NCBI RefSeq assembly: GCF_027920745.1
Contig: NZ_JAQIBB010000001.1
Location: forward strand, 62,001-126,000
From: Gallibacterium faecale
Lineage (GTDB): Bacteria; Pseudomonadota; Gammaproteobacteria; Enterobacterales; Pasteurellaceae
Length of the DNA stretch: 64,000 nucleotides
Reading direction: 5' to 3'
The notes beneath the pieces are model-generated. The model saw only the letters and a list, made by a program, of their open reading frames with translations. It was not told the origin of the DNA and ran no database searches. How positions within the stretch are numbered: position 1 is the first letter of the stretch; each line of letters begins with the position of its first letter. Of the stretch, positions 61,351-64,000 are shown in pieces. The position numbers and the translations under genes are program-made.

Positions 61351-63228
61351 ATGGATTTTACACAGACTATGTCAAATTATTCACTTTTATCACAGATCAA
61401 TTCTCCTGAGGATTTACGCCTATTACCAAAGGAACAGTTACCAGAACTTTGCGATCAATTACGTAAATATCTTTTAGAAAGTGTTAGCCAAAGTAGTGGT
61501 CATCTTGCTTCAGGACTTGGAACCGTTGAATTAACTGTTGCTTTGCATTACGTATTTAATACACCATTTGATCAATTAATTTGGGATGTTGGTCATCAAG
61601 CGTATCCGCACAAAATTCTAACTGGCCGTCGTGATCAAATGCATACTATTCGCCAAAAAGGTGGAATTCACCCTTTTCCTTGGCGTGAAGAAAGCCCTTT
61701 TGATGTATTAAGTGTTGGACACTCCTCGACTTCAATTAGCGCGGGTTTAGGAATTGCGATTGCGGCACAACGTGAAAATGCAGGGAGAAAAACAATCTGC
61801 GTGATTGGCGATGGCGCATTAACAGCAGGCATGGTATTTGAAGCGATGAATCATGCAGGTGCATTACATACTGATATGCTTGTAATCCTAAATGATAATG
61901 ATATGTCCATTTCTGAAAATGTGGGCGCTTTAAATAATCATTTAGCTCGCATACTCTCTGGTTCTTTTTATTCCTCTTTGCGTGAAGGGGGCAAAAAAAT
62001 CTTATCTGGTTTGCCGCCAATTAAAGAGTTTGTTCAAAAAACAGAAGAGCACGTTAAAGGGTTTATTTCACCTGGTGGAACATTATTTGAAGAGTTGGGA
62101 TTTAACTATATTGGTCCAATTGATGGGCATAATGTTGAAGAGTTAATTTTCACCTTAAAAAATATGCGTACCCTAAAAGGGCCTCAATTGTTACACGTCA
62201 TCACTAAAAAAGGTAAAGGCTATGCGCCTGCTGAGCGTGATCCAATTGGTTTTCATGGCGTACCAAAATTTAATCCATTAAGTGGTGAACTACCAAAAAA
62301 TAAGGCTTCTCTACCAACCTATTCTGATATTTTCGGGAAATGGTTATGTGAAATGGCGGAGCAAGATAAAAAATTAATTGGCATTACGCCTGCTATGCGT
62401 GAAGGTTCAGGAATGGTTGAATTTTCACAGCGTTTTCCAGATCAATATTTTGATGTGGCTATTGCTGAACAACATTCTGTGACTTTTGCTGCTGGGTTAG
62501 CCATTGGCGGTTATAAACCCGTTGTAGCTATTTATTCTACTTTCTTACAACGTGCTTATGACCAAGTGATTCACGATGTTGCTATTCAAAATTTGCCAGT
62601 TTTATTTGCAATTGATCGTGCTGGTGTAGTTGGCGCTGATGGACAAACTCATCAAGGCGCTTTTGATTTAAGTTATCTACGTTGTATTCCTAACTTGATC
62701 GTGATGACACCAAGTGATGAAAATGAGTGTCGCCAAATGCTCTACACTGGGTATCATTGTGGGCAACCTGCTGCTGTACGTTATCCAAGAGGTTCTGGTA
62801 CAGGTGCTGAATTACAACCACTAACACAGCTACCTATTGGTAAATCAAGATTAATACGTCAAGGTCAAAAAGTCGCAATTCTTAATTTCGGTACTTTACT
62901 CCCTGGTGCGATTAAAGTAGCGGAACAATATGACTATACTGTAATTGATATGCGCTTTGTTAAACCATTGGATATGGAATGTTTAGCTGATATCAAAGAT
63001 CATTATGATCTCATTGTCACTTTAGAAGAAAATGCGATTCAAGGTGGCGCAGGTTCTGCGGTATTGGAAGGATTAGCCACCCTTGGTGGAACTATGCCAG
63101 CCCTCTTACAATTAGGATTACCTGATTATTTCATTCCACAAGGAACGCAACAAGAAATTCATCAATTATTACAATTAGATGCCACAGGTATTGCAGCACA
63201 AATTCAGGCAAAATTAGCTAATCAATAA
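61351..63228 (+). CDS. dxs: 1-deoxy-D-xylulose-5-phosphate synthase
   Basis: First enzyme of the MEP pathway: pyruvate plus glyceraldehyde-3-phosphate to DXP, with ThDP and Mg. 625 residues with the three transketolase-like domains: SSGHLASGLGTVELTVALHY, the ThDP/Mg motif VIGDGALTAGMVFEAMNHAG (GDGx about residue 155, with LNDNDMSISENVGAL closing it), AEQHSVTFAAGLAIGGYKPV with the catalytic Glu, and DRAGVVGADGQTHQGAFDLSYL. The C-terminal domain ends in GLPDYFIPQGTQQEIHQLLQ. ATG 61369 (MSNYSLLSQ) is an alternative start, since neither has a good ribosome site. It follows ispA by six bases. Confidence 0.97.
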   Translation: MDFTQTMSNYSLLSQINSPEDLRLLPKEQLPELCDQLRKYLLESVSQSSGHLASGLGTVELTVALHYVFNTPFDQLIWDVGHQAYPHKILTGRRDQMHTIRQKGGIHPFPWREESPFDVLSVGHSSTSISAGLGIAIAAQRENAGRKTICVIGDGALTAGMVFEAMNHAGALHTDMLVILNDNDMSISENVGALNNHLARILSGSFYSSLREGGKKILSGLPPIKEFVQKTEEHVKGFISPGGTLFEELGFNYIGPIDGHNVEELIFTLKNMRTLKGPQLLHVITKKGKGYAPAERDPIGFHGVPKFNPLSGELPKNKASLPTYSDIFGKWLCEMAEQDKKLIGITPAMREGSGMVEFSQRFPDQYFDVAIAEQHSVTFAAGLAIGGYKPVVAIYSTFLQRAYDQVIHDVAIQNLPVLFAIDRAGVVGADGQTHQGAFDLSYLRCIPNLIVMTPSDENECRQMLYTGYHCGQPAAVRYPRGSGTGAELQPLTQLPIGKSRLIRQGQKVAILNFGTLLPGAIKVAEQYDYTVIDMRFVKPLDMECLADIKDHYDLIVTLEENAIQGGAGSAVLEGLATLGGTMPALLQLGLPDYFIPQGTQQEIHQLLQLDATGIAAQIQAKLANQ

Positions 63229-63255
63229 GTTGGAATTTACCCACAATAGAATAGC

Positions 63256-63290
63256 AAAAACCTCTAATGCCAACGACATTAGAGGTTTTT
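63256..63290. terminator. Bidirectional terminator between dxs and pykA
   Basis: AAAAACCTCTAATG (63256-63269) and CATTAGAGGTTTTT (63277-63290) pair perfectly over 14 bases around a 7-base loop. It ends in T5 on the plus strand and has a matching A5/T5 on the other strand. Confidence 0.9.
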
Positions 63291-63317
63291 CATTATAATC
63301 ACTAAAAACGTAAATGA

Positions 63318-64000
63318 TTAATCAACAACTAAAGTACGGCAAGTATTTGTACCACCAGATACAAACTCATCACCTTGAGTTAATAATACTAAGTCGCCAG
63401 AAACTAAATAACCTTTTTCTTTCAATAGGTTAATTGCAATTTTTGCTCCTTCAACAGTACGGCTCATCTCTTCAAAATAAACTGGTACTACACCACGATA
63501 TAATGCACAAAGATTTAACGCACTTTGGTTACGAGAAAGCGCAAAGATTGGTAATCCAGAACTGATACGTGACATTAAACGTGCAGTACGGCCGGTACTT
63601 GTCATCGCAATAATTGCTGCAGTGCCTTTCATATGGTTTGCTGCATACATTGCTGACATTGCTACTGATTCTTCAATAGAAGAAAACTCTACATCCATAC
63701 GGTGGCGAGAAACATTGATGCTTGGCATTTTTTCTGCCCCTAAGCATACTTTAGCCATCGCGGCTACTGTTTCTGATGGATATTGTCCTGCTGCAGTTTC
63801 TGCAGATAACATTACTGCATCAGTACCATCTAGTACCGCATTCGCAACGTCCATAACTTCTGCGCGAGTTGGCATTGGATTGCTGATCATAGATTCCATC
63901 ATTTGTGTTGCTGTAATAACAACTTTATTTAATTGACGTGAACGACGGATAAGTTTCTTTTGTACCCCTACTAATTCAGGGTCACCAATTTCTACCCCTA
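63318..64000 (-). CDS. pykA: Pyruvate kinase (PykA type), 5' part beyond the window
   Basis: Converts phosphoenolpyruvate and ADP to pyruvate and ATP. The frame is open from the window edge ([20 protein letters not shown], reading from 63999) to the stop at 63318; the N-terminal half lies beyond base 64000. Visible motifs are [20 protein letters not shown], then [20 protein letters not shown], part of the catalytic barrel, and the C-terminal domain [20 protein letters not shown] with [20 protein letters not shown]. The sequence follows E. coli PykA (type II, AMP-activated) much more closely than PykF: [20 protein letters not shown] is nearly unchanged. The terminator at 63256 closes it. Confidence 0.96.
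   Translation of the reverse strand, partial: [226 protein letters not shown]

Overview
The window is a piece of a low-GC gammaproteobacterial chromosome, best explained as a member of the Pasteurellaceae. The evidence is the set of closest family matches I recognise (HmrM-type MATE pump divergent from riboflavin synthase, an HI_0042-type pseudouridine synthase, the glg cluster, PurR, TcyP, FolX, PpnN) and E. coli-like local gene orders (prmB/smrB divergent, pheS-pheT-ihfA, xseB-ispA-dxs, lysO/ybjD). I could not fix the genus. The strong DNA-uptake-sequence enrichment usual in this family is not apparent by eye: I found one perfect Hin-type 9-mer.

Layout. 1-5.7 kb: glycogen cluster (end of probable glgX, glgC, glgA, glgP). 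5.8-9.5 kb: cystine carrier tcyP (minus), a dispersed repeat, an aldo/keto reductase and an RluA-type pseudouridine synthase. 9.6-14.2 kb: pheST-ihfA behind a Phe-rich leader peptide and attenuator, then an NlpC/P60 lipoprotein. 14.3-18.5 kb: ppnN, queF and a DUF2310 zinc-ribbon gene (minus), facing yqcC-truC (plus). 18.6-22.8 kb: a TAXI-type TRAP transporter with a UspA-family partner. 22.8-26.2 kb: two paralogous small lipoproteins, folX, tqsA and a GIY-YIG/DUF4357 protein. 26.2-37 kb: lysO, ybjD, adenine permease, DsrE protein, recB-recD, gloB. 37-37.8 kb: a two-gene hypothetical cassette in which both reading frames are broken at homopolymers. 38-44.6 kb: prmB/smrB, a Ni/Co-type transporter pair, a secreted alpha/beta hydrolase, tRNA-Val(GAC), a GST, asnS. 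44.7-51.3 kb: an Mlc-like ROK regulator, a Gfo/Idh/MocA oxidoreductase, hmrM, ribE, purR. 51.4-58.1 kb: a complete trp operon (trpE-G-D-CF-B-A) under a TrpR-like operator. 58.5-64 kb: thiI, xseB-ispA-dxs (isoprenoid entry), and the C-terminal part of pykA.

Most of the window is conserved housekeeping sequence with clear rho-independent terminators. The unusual content lies between genes. A nested-hairpin repeat family of about 270-355 bp, with no coding capacity, has three copies (7.3, 49.6 and 51.0 kb); two of them bracket purR as direct repeats, and its 3' terminal hairpin stands alone as the probable terminator of the NlpC gene. Other points are the doubly frameshifted membrane-protein cassette at 37 kb, an unexplained structured region at 46.2 kb with a strong minus-strand terminator and an 18-codon ORF, a TrpR-controlled trp promoter with no room for an attenuator, and an Mlc homologue without the family's Cys cluster. 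I found no CRISPR array, prophage, transposase or complete defence island. Nothing here can be called a new system with confidence; the repeat family is the best candidate for something undescribed.
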